This document shows, in pieces, positions 1 to 13,001 of a stretch of DNA of 64,000 nt. The notes beneath the pieces were generated by a model. The model was not told the origin of the DNA. It did no database searches and saw only the letters and a program-made list of their open reading frames with translations. Both the position numbers and the translations under genes were made by a program. Every line of letters begins with the position of its first letter. Position 1 is the first letter of the stretch. The DNA is from Gnetum montanum (lineage: Eukaryota > Streptophyta > Gnetopsida > Gnetales > Gnetaceae), in the NCBI GenBank assembly GCA_015680685.1, contig MNCI01018134.1, positions 31,077 through 95,076 of the forward strand, given 5' to 3'.

Positions 1-1480
1 TATCTACACTTCAAGATGTGCAGACATCTGCAGGCAAAATTAGTGGAAAGTTAGACATAGGCCAGCATGAAAAGTTACTAGAATGACTAGTGGGAACCAA
101 GCAACCAACTCTAGACATCTTTGATATTTTAGAGAACATCATTGCAACCTAGTCAGAGTTGCTACACACAAGGGGCAGATGCATTATTTTGAAGGAGAAA
201 CTAGATATGGCTCAAGAAGAAAATCAACGCTTAGCCCTAGATGTTGCTAAACTTTGTGTCTAACTTGTGGATCATGTGATCCTTAGCCTAGTAGTAACAA
301 GAGACAAAGCTTTCAAAAAAATTTAAGAATAATTCAAGAAGATTGAGAAGGAGGTAGTTATGGCCATCTTTAAATAGTAGCTGAAGTAAAAATGTATTCA
401 ATTAGAAAGGACTTAAACTAGATGTGCTAGGAGAATGAAACCCTGACTACACAGAACTATCATATGTGAACTGTTGATGCTCAAAAGGACCAAATTCAGG
501 AATTCATTCATCAACAGTAGTAGCAGCTTACCAGGGTGAACATTAAACTAAGAAAATTGACCATAGAGAACTAAAATCTATCAATGGAGGAAGTACACAC
601 CTTGTGCTAGAAATCTGCCATCGAGATCACTACCTGGAAGAATGAGGCTTTGAAGTTTGAAAAAGTGAAGAGTCACTATAAAGACTAGGTTGGATTACAA
701 AAGGAAGTTAATGAGAAACACATTCAAATGGCAAAGGTGAAACTAAATGAAGCCCTCCAACAACTCTAACAAGGAAGAGAAATGTGGAGACCCATCATTG
801 AAAGGAATCAACAACAATAAAAAAGCAAAAAATTGCTTGAAGGAGTTGCAAATTGAAGAGATGACAGAGGATATAAAGTTGGCTAATCTCTAAAATGCAA
901 ACTTGGCAATTCTGACTACTAGACAACCACAGTCTGAGTTAGAATAGCAAGTGGCTAGCTTGTATATATTATACAAGGATGAGTTCAAGCACCATAAGGA
1001 TGCCAAGTAGAAACTTGAGACTATGAACACTGAACTTGAAGTTCTTAGAGCATGATTTAGAGACCAATGATAAATCATTGAAAACCTAGCCAAATAGATG
1101 AATGAATACTAGAAGCTAAAAGACATAGTCAAGCTATTTGACATTGAATGAAAATAGTTCATTAGCTGGTTTGTCAACACAAAGGAGTTATTTCTAGCAA
1201 TCTTGTGTCCTTGGGATGTGCCTGTTTCAACCCACATCAACAAAGTTGCATGGACAGTGCATGATCCTAGGAGTAAGGAGGAGAAAATGAAAGCATTTTT
1301 GGATGCTTTTCACCTCCTTCCTAAATTTGCAGTAGCAACAAGATATCCACAACCACCTTAATCACCTGTTCTTGAAGCCGGTGAAGGTCCCTTGGAGCCC
1401 TAGGAATCACCATCGCTTGGGACTGTCTAATCTTCTCCAAAAGCTTCACAACATCAACAAGATGCTATCTAGTTTTGAAG
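1..1480 (+). pseudogene. Decayed coiled-coil reading frame, cut by the window start
   Basis: Three-frame reading of the + strand gives long stretches rich in K, E, L and Q with heptad-like spacing, for example KEVNEKHIQMAKVKLNEALQ near 700 and LETMNTELEVLR near 1020. These are followed by a non-coiled tail with AWTVHDPRSKEEKMKAFLDA near 1250 and a Pro/Ser-rich end. Stops and frame slips occur every 20-60 codons, so it is not functional. The coiled-coil plus Pro/Ser tail recalls the 3' part of genes A and B in this window, but I could not align it residue by residue. It may be the tail of another accessory ORF of a retroelement. No known family is recognised. Confidence 0.45.
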
Positions 1481-1672
1481 AGTTATGTCATGGTGTTCAA
1501 TTTTGTGTCCTAAGCACCATCATTCTATGTAATGTGTGGATCCATACACCGGGGCACTCCATTTTTTGTCAAGTTAATCAATTTTTTTTGTTTTATGAAA
1601 AGTTAGTAAATAATCCCATACCTTTTCAATTTTGTAAAAGAACTCAAGGATGAGTTTTCATTCAATCATGGG

Positions 1673-2597
1673 TGTATGATGAGTCACATTTAGTTGGTTG
1701 CATCAACGTGACCTCATTGACTAGGCCTTGTTGATGAGGCCTAGTCGATGCATCTTACCATGAATCGACAAGGCCCCATCATCGCAGTGTTGATATTTGG
1801 CTATAAATACATGCATGCAACTACATTTATGTCAATTAGAGATTGTAGTTGTATCGAAGCTCTTGTAGTTTTTCCATTTAAAAGGTAGAATTTTCCCCGA
1901 GTGCCTGTAGTAGGTGTCATTGAGTGTATGGATCTTTATTTAAGCATTGTTGTACCTAAGCACGACCATGTGTGGGGCAATAAAGATGAGCTTTCTGATA
2001 AACCTTGTAGCACTTTGGATAGATTAGCTATTTCAATTAAGCATTCAATGTTTTTAATTATTTATTAAATGTTTTCCATTAGTTATTAAATATTTTCAAG
2101 TTATTACATTACTGAAGCAATTAAGCTAGATAAATTACACACATAGGTACAACTACTTTAAGTGTAACATGTATTCACTTGGTAATCCCATCAGCATTAT
2201 TGCTTGGTATGCCCAATAGTGTAGCACTTGGTTACCTAGTAGTGGATACATGGGTTCAAGATGTGAATGAAAAGTGGAATCGGATGCGTATGTTAGGAAT
2301 AGTTAAATGCTAGTTGATTAGTTAATTTAGTTTAGTTAATTAAATTCCTTTTATCCACATTTTGAGCACCAAACTATAAAACACAAAATGATAAAAATCG
2401 GATGCCTCAGTTACACTTAACCATACCAACGAACATCACAAGTGTAACTGGAAAGAAAAATATGAATCTTAAGGCTAGATTTACTTCCTAAAGGATGAGT
2501 GCACCAAGAACAATAAAGTCCACAGAATTCAACCAAATTGCATGTGAATGCTTTGTGATTCGTATGGTTGGACGTAGGGGTACCTTGTTGCTCATCA
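1673..2597 (+). mobile_element. Solo LTR, family 1 copy 1
   Basis: The segment begins TGTATGATGAGTCA and ends TTGTTGCTCATCA, so the ends TGATGAG and CTCATCA are inverted copies. It is flanked by ATGGG (1668-1672) and ATGGC (2598-2602), a 4-of-5 match expected of a 5-bp target duplication. It aligns along its length with 15841-16712: TATA region, a segment around ctcttgtag, a stretch near aaaatgataaaaatc, and the end segment with gattcgta. About 925 bp, with no coding capacity. Orientation is set by the TATA box. The internal region is missing, so it is a solo LTR left by recombination. Confidence 0.72.
1802..1809 (+). promoter_or_regulatory. TATA box of solo LTR copy 1
   Basis: TATAAATA lies about 130 bp from the LTR start. 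The same motif sits at the same distance (15973-15980) in the second copy, and both are followed by the shared segment gaagctcttgta. This is the expected U3 promoter position. Activity is unknown. Confidence 0.5.
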
Positions 2598-5500
2598 ATG
2601 GCCCTGATACTTGTGTGAAAGGTAAATATCATGATAGCATGTAGAATTTAGGCACACATAAGTTATTTGAAATTTAGGATATGTCTGAGTTTATTAAGTA
2701 CAATGGTAACAACACATTGATGATAGGTCACCATGTTCACATTGTTCCAAAACACTCTTGGAACTTTCTACCATATGAAAGGGTAAGCGTAGTTCTAAAT
2801 TTTTGGATTTATTTTTTATTTTCACTAGGAAAATTGGGTTTAAAAATTTTCATTTTTTTTTACATACTACAAATATATGGTAGATGACCAAGGATTGATC
2901 AAGAGTGACTAGATCTTACCCTTGGCTCACATAGCATTATAGGCTTTTGCAAAAAGCCAAGTAGTTAGGATCATGATGTTGGAATAGCTAAAGGATTACT
3001 TTAGTAGGTATACCTCTTGCTAGTCTCAAATCTACCTCAAGTGCTTGTCTAATAATGGCTCATAGTTAGTAGGGTCTTCCAAGTTTGGGCACACATGCAT
3101 GTATACCCCTTAGGGTCCCCATGTTGCATTCATCAAGTAAGAAAAGTTAGAATTTTTATTTTTATTTTTTTCTTTATATATTTATTTTTTATACAGTGTT
3201 AATGTTTTCTAGTTATGTAGTTGTTTGATTATCTAGGCTCTAATTTTTAAACTAGTTTTATTAGTATGGCTACATACTTTGTTTTAATTTGTTATGTTTG
3301 TTATTCCTTGGTCTTGTAAGATATACCTATTCCAAAGGTAATGGGCTATTTCAATTGTGCTGTAGGTGTTGTGCTAGAATGCACTATTTCTATGATCAGT
3401 TTAGGACATGTAAAGGAGACACTTATCCTCAAGTGGGATGAGGTAGGTTGATTAGAACATTGGTTGGTAGGTTTGCTTCATTTATTTATGGTTCCTATTC
3501 CAACCATACCTACCCCAAAGATAGTGAATGTCATTGACTCCTTAGATAAAGGAGTCAAGAAATTCATCAACCAGGTTCACGATGTGCCTATCACCTTGAC
3601 CATTAATGAATCTACCTTCAAAATTATCTTTGGCATTCCATGTGAGGGCATGAAGGTTTCCAACAAAATAGGAAAAGAGGTAGCCATAGGGAGTAGGTGG
3701 AAGAATGGCTAAACACTCATCATGGTCATGCTAGATTATCTATAGATCAATGCTAGGTCATAGAGGTTAAGGAGATGTATTCATTACCCCAATCCAAGGT
3801 ATTACCCATGTTATTGTCATAATGAAGATCCTAGGCATTCAATAGGCTTGAACCATGAAGAAGATTCTCATCATTGGTGCTCAGTTTAACTAGGCTACTC
3901 ACTTGGTTTTTGGGCTATGAGAGGAGATCTTGAGACTCTAAAATAACCTTGAAACAATATGTCATATGAATTTTGCATTTTTTACAATATATCTATGGAG
4001 ATTTATAGATTTTCTTATGGTGAAGAACTATAGAAGATGGGTAAGTCATGATCCATCTCAATTCTCTAAGCCCTAGGTGAAACACATTGTCCTAACCATG
4101 CAGGTTCAAAACCCATCAATGGAGAATGTTGAGGAATTGTTGTCTATTATTAGCAAGAAATTTAGTGGTATGCATTATCCTTCCCCTAACAACATGGGGG
4201 TTGAACTCCAAGTTACTAGTGAAAGCTCTAAGAAGGCTAATGAACTATATTTAGAGGCTAACGATGTAGCTAGAGCAAAGTTGAAGAGGCCTATGGTGGA
4301 GGAGACAACACTAGTTGTTAAGCAACCATCATAGAAGAAACTCTTAATTAGACTTGGCTAGTAGATATTTTGGTTATAGGTATGCTCTATTTGCATTCTT
4401 TGTTTAAGGTATTTTTCATCTATGTTTCAGGTCACATGATTATGTTATCGCTTTATTCTAGACAAAATATACTAACTCATTATATTTTTTGTCATCACTG
4501 TTCTTGTAGGTAAGCAACAAAAATGGGCAGCCCATGCAATATTAACTAAGGCAGAATAAAAAGGCCAAGAGAAGGATGCTCTATAATAGAATGAGGATGA
4601 GGGGATCTCCAATGCGACATTGGATGCCTTTGATGCCATATTTGAAGATTCATAGTTAGGTGAACCTCCTGTTATTTTCCCAGATGATCTTCTAGGTACT
4701 TATGAATTTTGTTTTACATGTTGTATGTTGTAATTTCATGTTAGAATTTATTTTTGATCATTGGTTGATAGTTGTACTTATTGTAGTATCTGAACTCCAC
4801 CAAGAAGCTTCTACCTATACATTTCAAATAAAGCCATGAGTGAAAGTTCTTGAAAAATCCAACTTTATGCATGGCATGGCCAAAGACATGATTGATTAGT
4901 TATAATATATTGCTCTTAATGTTGGTAAGAACTCTAGCATAATTTACATAATTTATTTTTTGTTTATACATCTTTGTTATTTCTCATTTCATGATCTTTT
5001 AAGTTTTATGGTCTTAAATGTTTTTGAATATTTTTTATTATTTACTATTTTTATATATTTATCTTTGTTATATTATTTACAATGTCCAAGGCTAGATGTG
5101 ACCTCTAATGCACCATTGAGCTTGAAAAGTTATCTCAACTACCACCTGAGGTATAGAATGTTTCATGAACATTATACAAGAGTGCCACCAAATGTGTGCT
5201 CTCATGTGCTAGGACATCATGGATGTGCCAATGTTCTAATGAATTCCTATGGGAAAGAGTTGCAGCATTGGAAAAGAAAATCAAGTGTCAAGAGAAGGAG
5301 ATTAGAGAAATTAGGGACCATAAGGAGATTATAGAAGCTCAAGTGGCTAATAGAGACTCCTTGTGAACTAAGAAAATCAAATGGTCAAAAAGCTAGGAGT
5401 AACACTGCACAAAAGCTATATATGGGCCCACTAGAACAAAAGGTTTGAGGGTGGTAGGAATATTATTCTTGGGTCCTTGAGTAGGACCAAGTAAAATAGG

Positions 5501-6054
5501 ACCAAAAGAAGAAGTACAGGGTTGAATGGGAAAGTTACTTGAAGTGGGTACAGGAGGAGTCCATAGGGAAGCACAAGTTGGAGATGTTCGTAAAGAGAAT
5601 CAATGCAGAGGAGGATTTAAAGTTGTTTGAATATTCTCTAGTTGTTTCTAATTACCTACTTCTTAGATCACCACCACTTCAAGGAAAGCAACTACTACTA
5701 CCCTTTCATGGGAGCCACCCTCATGGACTAATCTTGAGGAGAGGAACATCTTGAAAGGTGTTGAATTTTGAGAAGTGGATGCACTAACATGACTAAAGAT
5801 TAGATTCTCAATCATCTAGAGGTTGGTCTTCCAAACTTCCCTATAGAAGATGTTGCACCTGAATCTTCCCATGTTTATTTATTTTTAATTAATTTTTAGT
5901 ATATTTTACTTTAGTTTGACTTATGTCTTAGTTTTTAGTTATATTGATTACTAATTGAACCTTTGTTATTGTGATTGGTTTAGGTGCTAGTAGTAATAGC
6001 CCTAGTGGTGATAACATTGATGATGCTCCTCCTCCTCCTCTAGTTGTTTCTTAG
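2598..6054 (+). pseudogene. Gene A: decayed seven-exon accessory gene, homologous to gene B
   Basis: Approximate exons: 2680-2782, 2884-3136, 3366-4364, 4510-4695, 4787-4924, 5091-5870 and 5984-6054. Visible donors include gtaagc at 2783, gtaaga at 3137 and gtaaga at 4925; acceptors include ctgtag at 3365, cttgtag at 4509 and ggtttag at 5983. Exon 3 holds the best match to gene B: VNVIDSLDKGVKKFINQVHD then FKIIFGIP here, against VSILDSFNDDVSYFTT then FSNLFGVP there. Later matches are CHMNFAFFTIYLWRF, the basic AKLKRP segment, an acidic exon, a coiled coil in exon 6 and a last exon ending near DDAPPPPLVVS. It runs antisense to the gag-protease remnant beginning at 6673. Many stops and frame slips make it non-functional. 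Function unknown; the central block recalls VRG...GLP segments of plant transposon ORF1-type proteins, which is inference. Confidence 0.66.
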
Positions 6055-6672
6055 TCCTACCAGTTTGATCATGCATTTGGCTATTTTCTTATTGTTTTCA
6101 TGGTGTTATGGCTATTTCTAGTTGGTTGGTTGTTGTGAGACTCTTTATTTTTACTTATTTTATTGCTACATAATGTAGTCAAGGCTATTAGACTTTTATT
6201 TATTTTATATGTCATTGCTAACTAAAATTTTGTCACACTATGTGACTATAACAATGGGTTATGGACATTTTGGCTATAATTATTCTTTTAAGTTTTGCCT
6301 ATACATTGTAGCATTTTTAGTTTCATGCATTTTTTGTATTATAAGTTTTGTTAATGTTATGAGGCTAATGTAAAGTAAGGTATAATGGCTATAATGATAA
6401 GGCCTTGCAAGGCCATGGTTTTACCAATTTTAGGCCTTAGCAATCCATAGTTTTACTAGTTTTAGGACTAGTGGGTTGTTGAAAATTTTTATAAGTTCTT
6501 TATGTTTTACCATTTTTATGGATTTTTTCAATTTTAAAATTTTTATGAAATTTTTATATTTTAGAAAAGTTAAAGCACAAAAAAGAAAAATTGTACATGA
6601 GTGTATGTTATAATCTACATGCTAAAATAATGCAAAATATGGTAAGGCAAAATGACTCATGCAAAAAAAAGG
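6055..6672. other. Spacer between gene A and the protease remnant
   Basis: A+T-rich sequence without a supported reading frame. It holds a short imperfect direct repeat around gccttgcaaggccatggttt and gccttagcaatccatagttt near 6403-6450. It is probably the shared 3' flank of gene A and gag-protease. Confidence 0.3.
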
Positions 6673-7440
6673 TTAAATTAGGCTAGAAAAATAGAAAGAA
6701 AAGGCTATAAAATTATCTACATAGGGGAAAGGGAGTAGGAAACGTATGTCAATTATGCAATTGTTTCCTAATCTTTGAAAGAGTAGGAAAGGTGTATGGT
6801 CTTCATTGCATGATCTTATACTCTCCATTTTCCTTACTAATGACATTGAATGGGAGCTCTTCCCATGATGCATTCATGGTTTGATTGTTGTTAATTTTGG
6901 CCTCATCTACTTCATCAAGCTTCGTGAATTGATTTTTAACAATAGGATTTTTCTCCTAAAACTCCACTTCAGACCCTTAATCTATGTTAATGTTGTTGAG
7001 CACCAAGGGTAACACGTTATTGTCATGGATAATTATTTCACCTCCCTCATAGGGTAGGTAATTGTTTTGATGGATGGATAGGGAAACAACTCATAATTCA
7101 GCTAGCCAAGGTCTTTCTAGGATGAGATTAAATCCTTGTATCTCTTCCACCACCAAGAAGTTGGCTATTATGGGGAATTACTCCCCTACTATGAAGTCCA
7201 AAGACATGCAGCCTTTTCCTGTAGCCCATGATCCGTTAAAGGATTTTAAAGTTGAATTAGAAGTGTTTTGCATGTGTTCCACTAGGCCTAACCATTTGAT
7301 GATATTATATGATATAACATTAGTGGCTACTCCATCATCAACATGCATCCTATGCAGATTTTATTGCCCAACCCTTATTATTATGAAGAGAGGGATCCTT
7401 GTTGTCTCACCATCCTAGGAGTTGGTTTTAAAATTATTGT
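6673..7440 (-). pseudogene. pro: Ty3/Gypsy retropepsin (protease) remnant
   Basis: Reading from 7440 leftwards gives NLHRMHVDDGVATNVISYNI, then LKSFNGSW, MSLDFIVGE and FNLILGRPWLAEL. The + strand element at 51960-52300 gives the parallel series FKIHRIHVDDRDAKNVIRFH, LKSFSCSH, ITMDFIAGD and FNLILGLPWLAQL. In the retropepsin family the HVDDG-like segment marks the active-site region and LGRPW lies near the end of the domain; here the active-site region reads HVDDG. Several stops break the frame. It follows gag (8050-10320) on the same strand. To about 6673 the frame continues as weak pol-like sequence. Confidence 0.68.
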
Positions 7441-8049
7441 AACAGAATACTAATATGGTTTACTTCATTTCTTCCCAAAGTACCATCACTGTGTGGATGG
7501 ACTCTTCATTAGTAGGTATATCTTCACTAACAAAAATTGAAATAAACATCTTTAAATCTTCATAGTATGTAGCAAAAGCCATTACTAGGTCATATAGGCT
7601 AGGAGAAGTGTTCTTCAATTTCAAAGACTATTTGACTTGTTCCATACCGTTGAAGAAGTCTTTATCATTGGGCATTGGATTCTCATTCCTATTAACTTTG
7701 ACCTCCTCCATTCATCCCATGATGTAAACTTCATGCTTCAAGGTTTCTACTCAGGCCTCTTTCTCCTTCACTTGTGGCTTGTTGTCCTCCCTTGGTTGAC
7801 TAGTTAAAGTAAATTGTGCATTGGAGCTCATAGGAATGGATGAATTAGGAGTAAGGTTTAGTGGCCCTACTTCCTTCCACACATTAGTTTTCTTGTTTTC
7901 TTTGGATTTGGGCTTCAATGTAAAATTATTTCATTGTTTGGTCAATGATGTTTTATGACTGTGCTACGAAGAAGTTGTTGAATTGGCCATCATAAGAGAA
8001 CATTGTTTGGTTTGGGTTATAGGTTTAGTTGTAGCAGGAAGGGGCACTT

Positions 8050-10320
8050 TAATCATAAAAGGTTCCTTCAAAGATGTTGGTGATGGTGTCCTTACAAAAA
8101 GAAGAAGTCCTTGAACTAGACAAAGTTAAGAGACTCTTTTTATTATGAGGAGGTACCTTAATCATGAATGGCTCCCATGCAGGTCTTAGATTGTTACTTA
8201 CATTGAATGCCACCATTATGTATGAGTTATCATTTTCATTCAATGAATCTTTGTATACCTAAATTCACTAGTTTTGTAGCCTAACTAGATTTGAGGTATC
8301 AAGTCTTAGCTCTCCATTATCTATCATTTTCTATAGGTCATCCTTCAAGGGTAGGCAGAAGTTAGTATCATGACCTGGCAACTAATGATAGTGGTAGAAA
8401 TGGTCAAGTTTGACATACTTAGGTACAAGTGGATCATCCTTGGTTTCCTAAGTGATATCCTTTTCAATATCACAAAATTAATCATATCTCTTGTATGCAT
8501 TCTTGGTCATTTTCATATTGGATTTGGCCACTCTTAAGCAATTGGTCAAGGAGTTCAAAAGGTTTTAGTGGTAATTTCATATATCTTGACCAATCTTTCC
8601 TCTTGAAGTTAGGAATGGTGTTGTTTGATGTAGAGACCCCTAATGTTGATAGCTGATTAGTTGTGGTAGGAACCTTGGGATGACTTGTTTTAGGTCCCTA
8701 TGTGGTTTTATTATATTTGGCCATAATGGCCATGGCTACATGGTCTTATCTCCACTTCTTCTTATTCTTCCATGTGTGTTGATTTTTATACATCATGTAG
8801 GTGGGAACATGGCTAGCCCTAGTAGCATCCTATATGTTCTTATTCTATGAAAAAGCTTAACTTAGTGAGCACGAATCTAAGTAATAAATTTTGTACTTAA
8901 TGAAGTCATTAACCACTTCCTTGAATATGGCCAAAAGATGTTTCTTGGCTATCGGTTTGGGAATTTCATTAAGAAGAGCATTTCATCATTGTATGAACTT
9001 TTGCATAGTTTCAAGGGGCCTCTACTTAACCTGCATTAATTGGTTAAGATTCATATTGGATTTCAAGTTATACTTGAAATGATTAATGAACTATGATATT
9101 AAGTCTTGTAGTAAGGTAATTGATCCTCTTGGTAATACATGGTACCAGTCCAATGCTTTCCTAGTAAGGGACATAGGAAAGATCCACATTATGGTGTGTG
9201 GTCAAGCTTGTAACAACAGGTACCTAGAATGGAAGGTGATAAGATGAGCATTGGGATTAGCCTCATCATTGTACTTTATGAATTGTGGTATAGGAATGCT
9301 TGGGAAAAGAGTGATTTGCATAATAGCTAGAATGATGGGATCATTTTAATTGAAGTCCATTATTTTGATAGTCTATGTAATTGACACCTTGAGTTTTTGT
9401 AACTTTTCCATAAGGTCTTGGATCATTTGGAAGATCTAATCCAAGCCTTGAGGCATTCCATTAGGTTGTGATGTTTGTACATAAAGTTGTTGTGTAAGTT
9501 GGGAGGCTTGTGGCCTTGCAATACACAACGACAAGGATGGAAAAGGCTAAGTAATCATTCTCGTAAGGGGGCTAAATAATGAAAATGAGATTCGCACTAG
9601 TATATAGGGGATATATGGGGGAAATGATGTGTGTGACACTTGGGTCACTTGGAATCCCACTATGAGGGCCATTGGAACGAAAAATGGATGAAAGGTGATG
9701 AATACCATAGGTGACGATTATGTAGATTGAGGTTGTATGGAAAAATTCATGGAGAAGAATAAAGAGGTTGATTGAGGTATGGATTATTCCTAGTGAATAA
9801 CTATGATGGGAATTGATCCAAACCTAGTAGGATAAGTAGGAGGAGAAGAGAGTTAAGGAACCTGCCCCATAGATGAGGTAGGAGAGGCCAAACTGGGTGT
9901 AGTGGCTTGGGGAGCCAATTGTTGGAAAAGTATTCATATGAAATTATTGGGCTCTCCTTCGATCTCAAATTCATTAGGCTCTTTAGGATGGCTCTCTAAC
10001 TTAGCATTCTTATTTTGCTCATCCATCTCAATCAGGTTGGATAACATGCATGTATGATTGTCATTTAGTGGTATTTTGTCCTACAATGAAGGAATGTACT
10101 TCCCATTTTAGTAGATAAACTCAAACTCATTTTTGAACTTAGGTTCCACCCATGAAATTAGTAGGATAGCTTGGATTTTGGTACAAATTAAGTTGTAGTA
10201 TTTTTTATTTATTATGGTAAAATCTAAGCTTTGACCCCTTTGTTTGAGCAATTGCCTACGCTCAACTATTGCTAGGTCTCTTGGGTCATATACCTACATT
10301 GCATCTTGGTTAGGGACCAT
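8050..10320 (-). pseudogene. gag: Ty3/Gypsy gag remnant (element 1)
   Basis: The frame starts at an ATG whose complement is cat at 10318-10320 and reads VYDPRDLAIVERRQLLK, matching the - strand gag at 22505-22911. Further on it has AHLITFHSRYLLLQA and KALDWYHVLPRGS, then FNHFKYNLKS-like and LETMQKFIQ segments. These line up with AHLVTFLLECLLLQA, KALDWY and LEPIQKFIQRW of the + strand element at 50100-50380, the central gag domain of Gypsy elements. A Pro/Ser-rich linker precedes it. More than ten stops. It is the structural gene of an element whose LTR and leader lie to the right. Confidence 0.72.
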
Positions 10321-11313
10321 ATCAGTCAACTTAATAATTAATATAGTTTATTTGAAAAATGGCATTGGAAAGGTGTTTAATTGGGTTTTTGATTAAAAAT
10401 TCCAACAAGTGGAATTGCCTAGTAAATAAGTGATCTTGGTTATAAAAATGGTAAAACTACCATTGTAGTTATAGTGTGGATGGCTTTAGCAATGTTATGC
10501 ACTACATTGGTAGAAATTTCAAAATTAATTAAAATATTAACATTTTTGTTTTTGAAGTGCAAGCTTACACTACAATTGGTTTCTAGAAATAATTGATGTA
10601 AAAATTACAAAGGTAGTTTTTTCCATTTTTTCTACCTTTCCCAACCTACACTAGTAAAACTAAATTGATTTTTGAAGGAAATAGATGGGTTTTGGTCTTA
10701 AAACAAAGAGATAATATAGGTTTTTCATAGGAAATATGTTGGTGATAAGAAGAGCAAGTTTTTTAGTTATCCTTGTTAAGAGGTATTGATATACTTTTTC
10801 TTTATAGAAAACTATGTTGGGTATTAGTATGGTAATAAAAAATATACTAGTTTTTTCAAAGATATGCTAGGTATCTTGGGAAAAGTACATTGACTTTGTG
10901 TTAATAAGTGTGGGATGGGGGGTGGGAAGGGGCTTTTCCAAGAAAACATAAACCGATTTTGTAAACTACGGTGGTCCTACTAGAGAAATCCAATAGAAAA
11001 TATGTTGTGGTTGTAATTGGGTTATCATTATGAAAGATACGTTGGCCTTTGGAAAACTCAAATGCTAAATTTCAATCAATGATTATTATAGGCTACACTA
11101 AAAATTACCTTGGTTTGGAAAAGTCTATTAATTACTATGAAATTCATAGCAACATCCAAACTGATTGCAACAACTACACTAGGTATTAGTTGCAAGAGCA
11201 TGGATGGCAATGTTAGTCTCTTAACAAGTTTTAATGTAGATTTCAAAAGTTTAGAGTTATGAAACTTAGCTTTGAAAAGGGTAGATTGGATTAGGGAAAG
11301 AACTTGGATGGAG
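10321..11313 (-). other. Untranslated leader of element 1
   Basis: Lies between the primer site and the gag start on the - strand. It has no coding frame but carries short degenerate repeats of about 22-25 bp with the core TAYRYTRG followed by TTGG and AAAA, for example ctaggtatcttgggaaaag near 10867. The right part is duplicated at 12495-12979. Confidence 0.45.
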
Positions 11314-11314
11314 G

Positions 11315-11335
11315 CCCTCCTTCTAGTGTCAAAAA
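11315..11335 (-). other. Primer-binding site A (degenerate)
   Basis: On the - strand the sequence reads ttgacactagaaggaggg, next to the LTR end. The better preserved site of the + strand element (48344) reads ttggcgctagaaggaggg, and the one at 23621 ttggcactagaaggaggg. The three differ by C/T and G/A changes. Such a site pairs with the 3' end of a tRNA to start reverse transcription. Confidence 0.65.
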
Positions 11336-11336
11336 C

Positions 11337-12494
11337 TATTGCACCAAAAAAATTTGGTGTTGAAAATCTAAAAATTCTAGGTAAACCAATTTTAGCTTGA
11401 ATTCAAAAGGCTTCCAAGAAAGAGGATCCAAGGCACCTTGGATGGTCTTATCAAGCACCTAGGGACTTGGAAAATAAATTTTAAAAATTTAAAGATTTGA
11501 AACTAGAGAAATTGCACAAAATAAACTTGTAATATTCAAATGATGAACTTCCATAAATAAATGAACTACAAATTTTATTAAGGAAATAAAATTATTAATA
11601 AAATTGAGTTCAAATATGTACAAGTATGTGCCTATGTTCACAATGAGTTACCCAAATGATGCTTAAAGTTTGGTAAAATTGGCAGGTTATGCTCTATAGT
11701 TAGTTGCATAATCCAAGTGCTTCCAAGCTTTAATTTCCCAAACTCCTCACTAGTTCTTGGACTTAGATCTACTGCATTGGTTCAACAAAATGGTAAAACT
11801 ATTGCTTGACTTTTCACTAATATGCAATCACTCTAAGAGTTTCCAATGCTTAGTTGATTTCCAATTTGCAAAAAATTCTTTTCAAAGTGTTAAAATTTGA
11901 TTTAAATAGGTTGTTGGTGTGTAATTTGTTGCTAAAAAAGTTTCAACTATGATTGCTAAATGATTGTTGTAATTTGAAGGTGTGGCAAGCCATCAATTCT
12001 AGCGTATCTTCCTATTTGTGATAAGTTTGATGCACAAAGGCCATCAAAGATACACTAGATCTATAACAATTAAGTTCAACTTAAAAACTATCTAGCCTTC
12101 ATCAAAACTATGCTAGCCTTGGAAAGCTATGCTGGGTCTCATGAAAACTACAGTGGCCTTGTGAAAATTAAAGACCCAAAATTACTAAGATGGTTACATG
12201 TAGTTCTAGTGTAGTTTTTACTTTGACCAACATAAAACCCATGAAAAATCCAAATTTGATAGTTCCTAGGGCATTTTTAGGCTTCACAAGAATAAATATA
12301 GAAATCACATAACGTTTTCTACTTGGGAAGTGAGGCTATAACAACTTATGTGGCATTTTTTATCCTAAAAAAGTTGAAGTATGAAAGATTGCAGTTTGTG
12401 AACTACAAACCTAAAATTTTACAATAAAAATATTGCCTCAAGTTTAATGGTAAAGGTTACAATTTACAACATGAATTTTCATAGTGGTGTCTCA
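11337..12494 (-). mobile_element. LTR-A, 5' LTR of element 1
   Basis: Bounded on the left by the primer site and on the right by gtggtgtctca, so on the - strand it starts TGAGACACCAC. About 1.16 kb, non-coding. It holds at 12075-12190 a short run of 22-25-bp units with the core ctatgctagccttgg or ctatgctgggtctcatg. It aligns with 13002-14091 and, more weakly, with 23644-24440. Confidence 0.65.
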
Positions 12495-12979
12495 ATATTT
12501 TTTCCTTGTGAAGAAACTAGGCTTGCTTTAATGTGGTGATGAAAAATATAGTGTTTCATCAAAAATACACTAGGTATTTTGCAAAAAGTATGTTAGCTTT
12601 ATGAAAAAAAAGGTATGCTAGGTTTTCTAAGAGATTTGATGAAAAATTTAATAGTAGGAAGTGGATGGTGAAAAAAAATATGCTAACCTTTGGAAAAATC
12701 AAAAGACCAATTTTTGAAAAAAATAAATATTTGCAGGTCATACTAAAAAATACATTGGCTTTTGAAAATTCAACAACTACTATGAAACTTATAACAACAC
12801 CCAAACTAATTGCAAAAATATGTTGGATATGACTACAATAGAATGGATGGCTTCATTGGGTTCCTGGCAAATTTTCTTAGTAGAAATGCAATGTTTTAAT
12901 GTAAATGAAAGTAGATGATAATAACAATCAATCATCAAACAAGGGCAAAATAGAATTGGATGAAGAAATTGGGTACAAA
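12495..12979 (-). other. Second copy of the leader
   Basis: Matches the right part of the leader at 10840-11310, for example acactaggtattttgcaaaa near 12569 against atgctaggtatcttgggaaa near 10863. It ends at LTR-A rather than running into gag, so it is the truncated half of the tandem duplication. Confidence 0.5.
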
Positions 12980-12995
12980 CCCTTCTTCTAGCAAA
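12980..12995 (-). other. Primer-binding site B (degenerate)
   Basis: The - strand reads tttgctagaagaaggg next to the end of LTR-B, a decayed form of ggcgctagaaggaggg with an A-tract indel. Confidence 0.5.
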
Positions 12996-13001
12996 AAAAA
13001 A

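Noticed and set aside
7074-7418. 114-codon open frame on the + strand
   Set aside because: It lies opposite the protease remnant, whose - strand reading matches a second element in the window.
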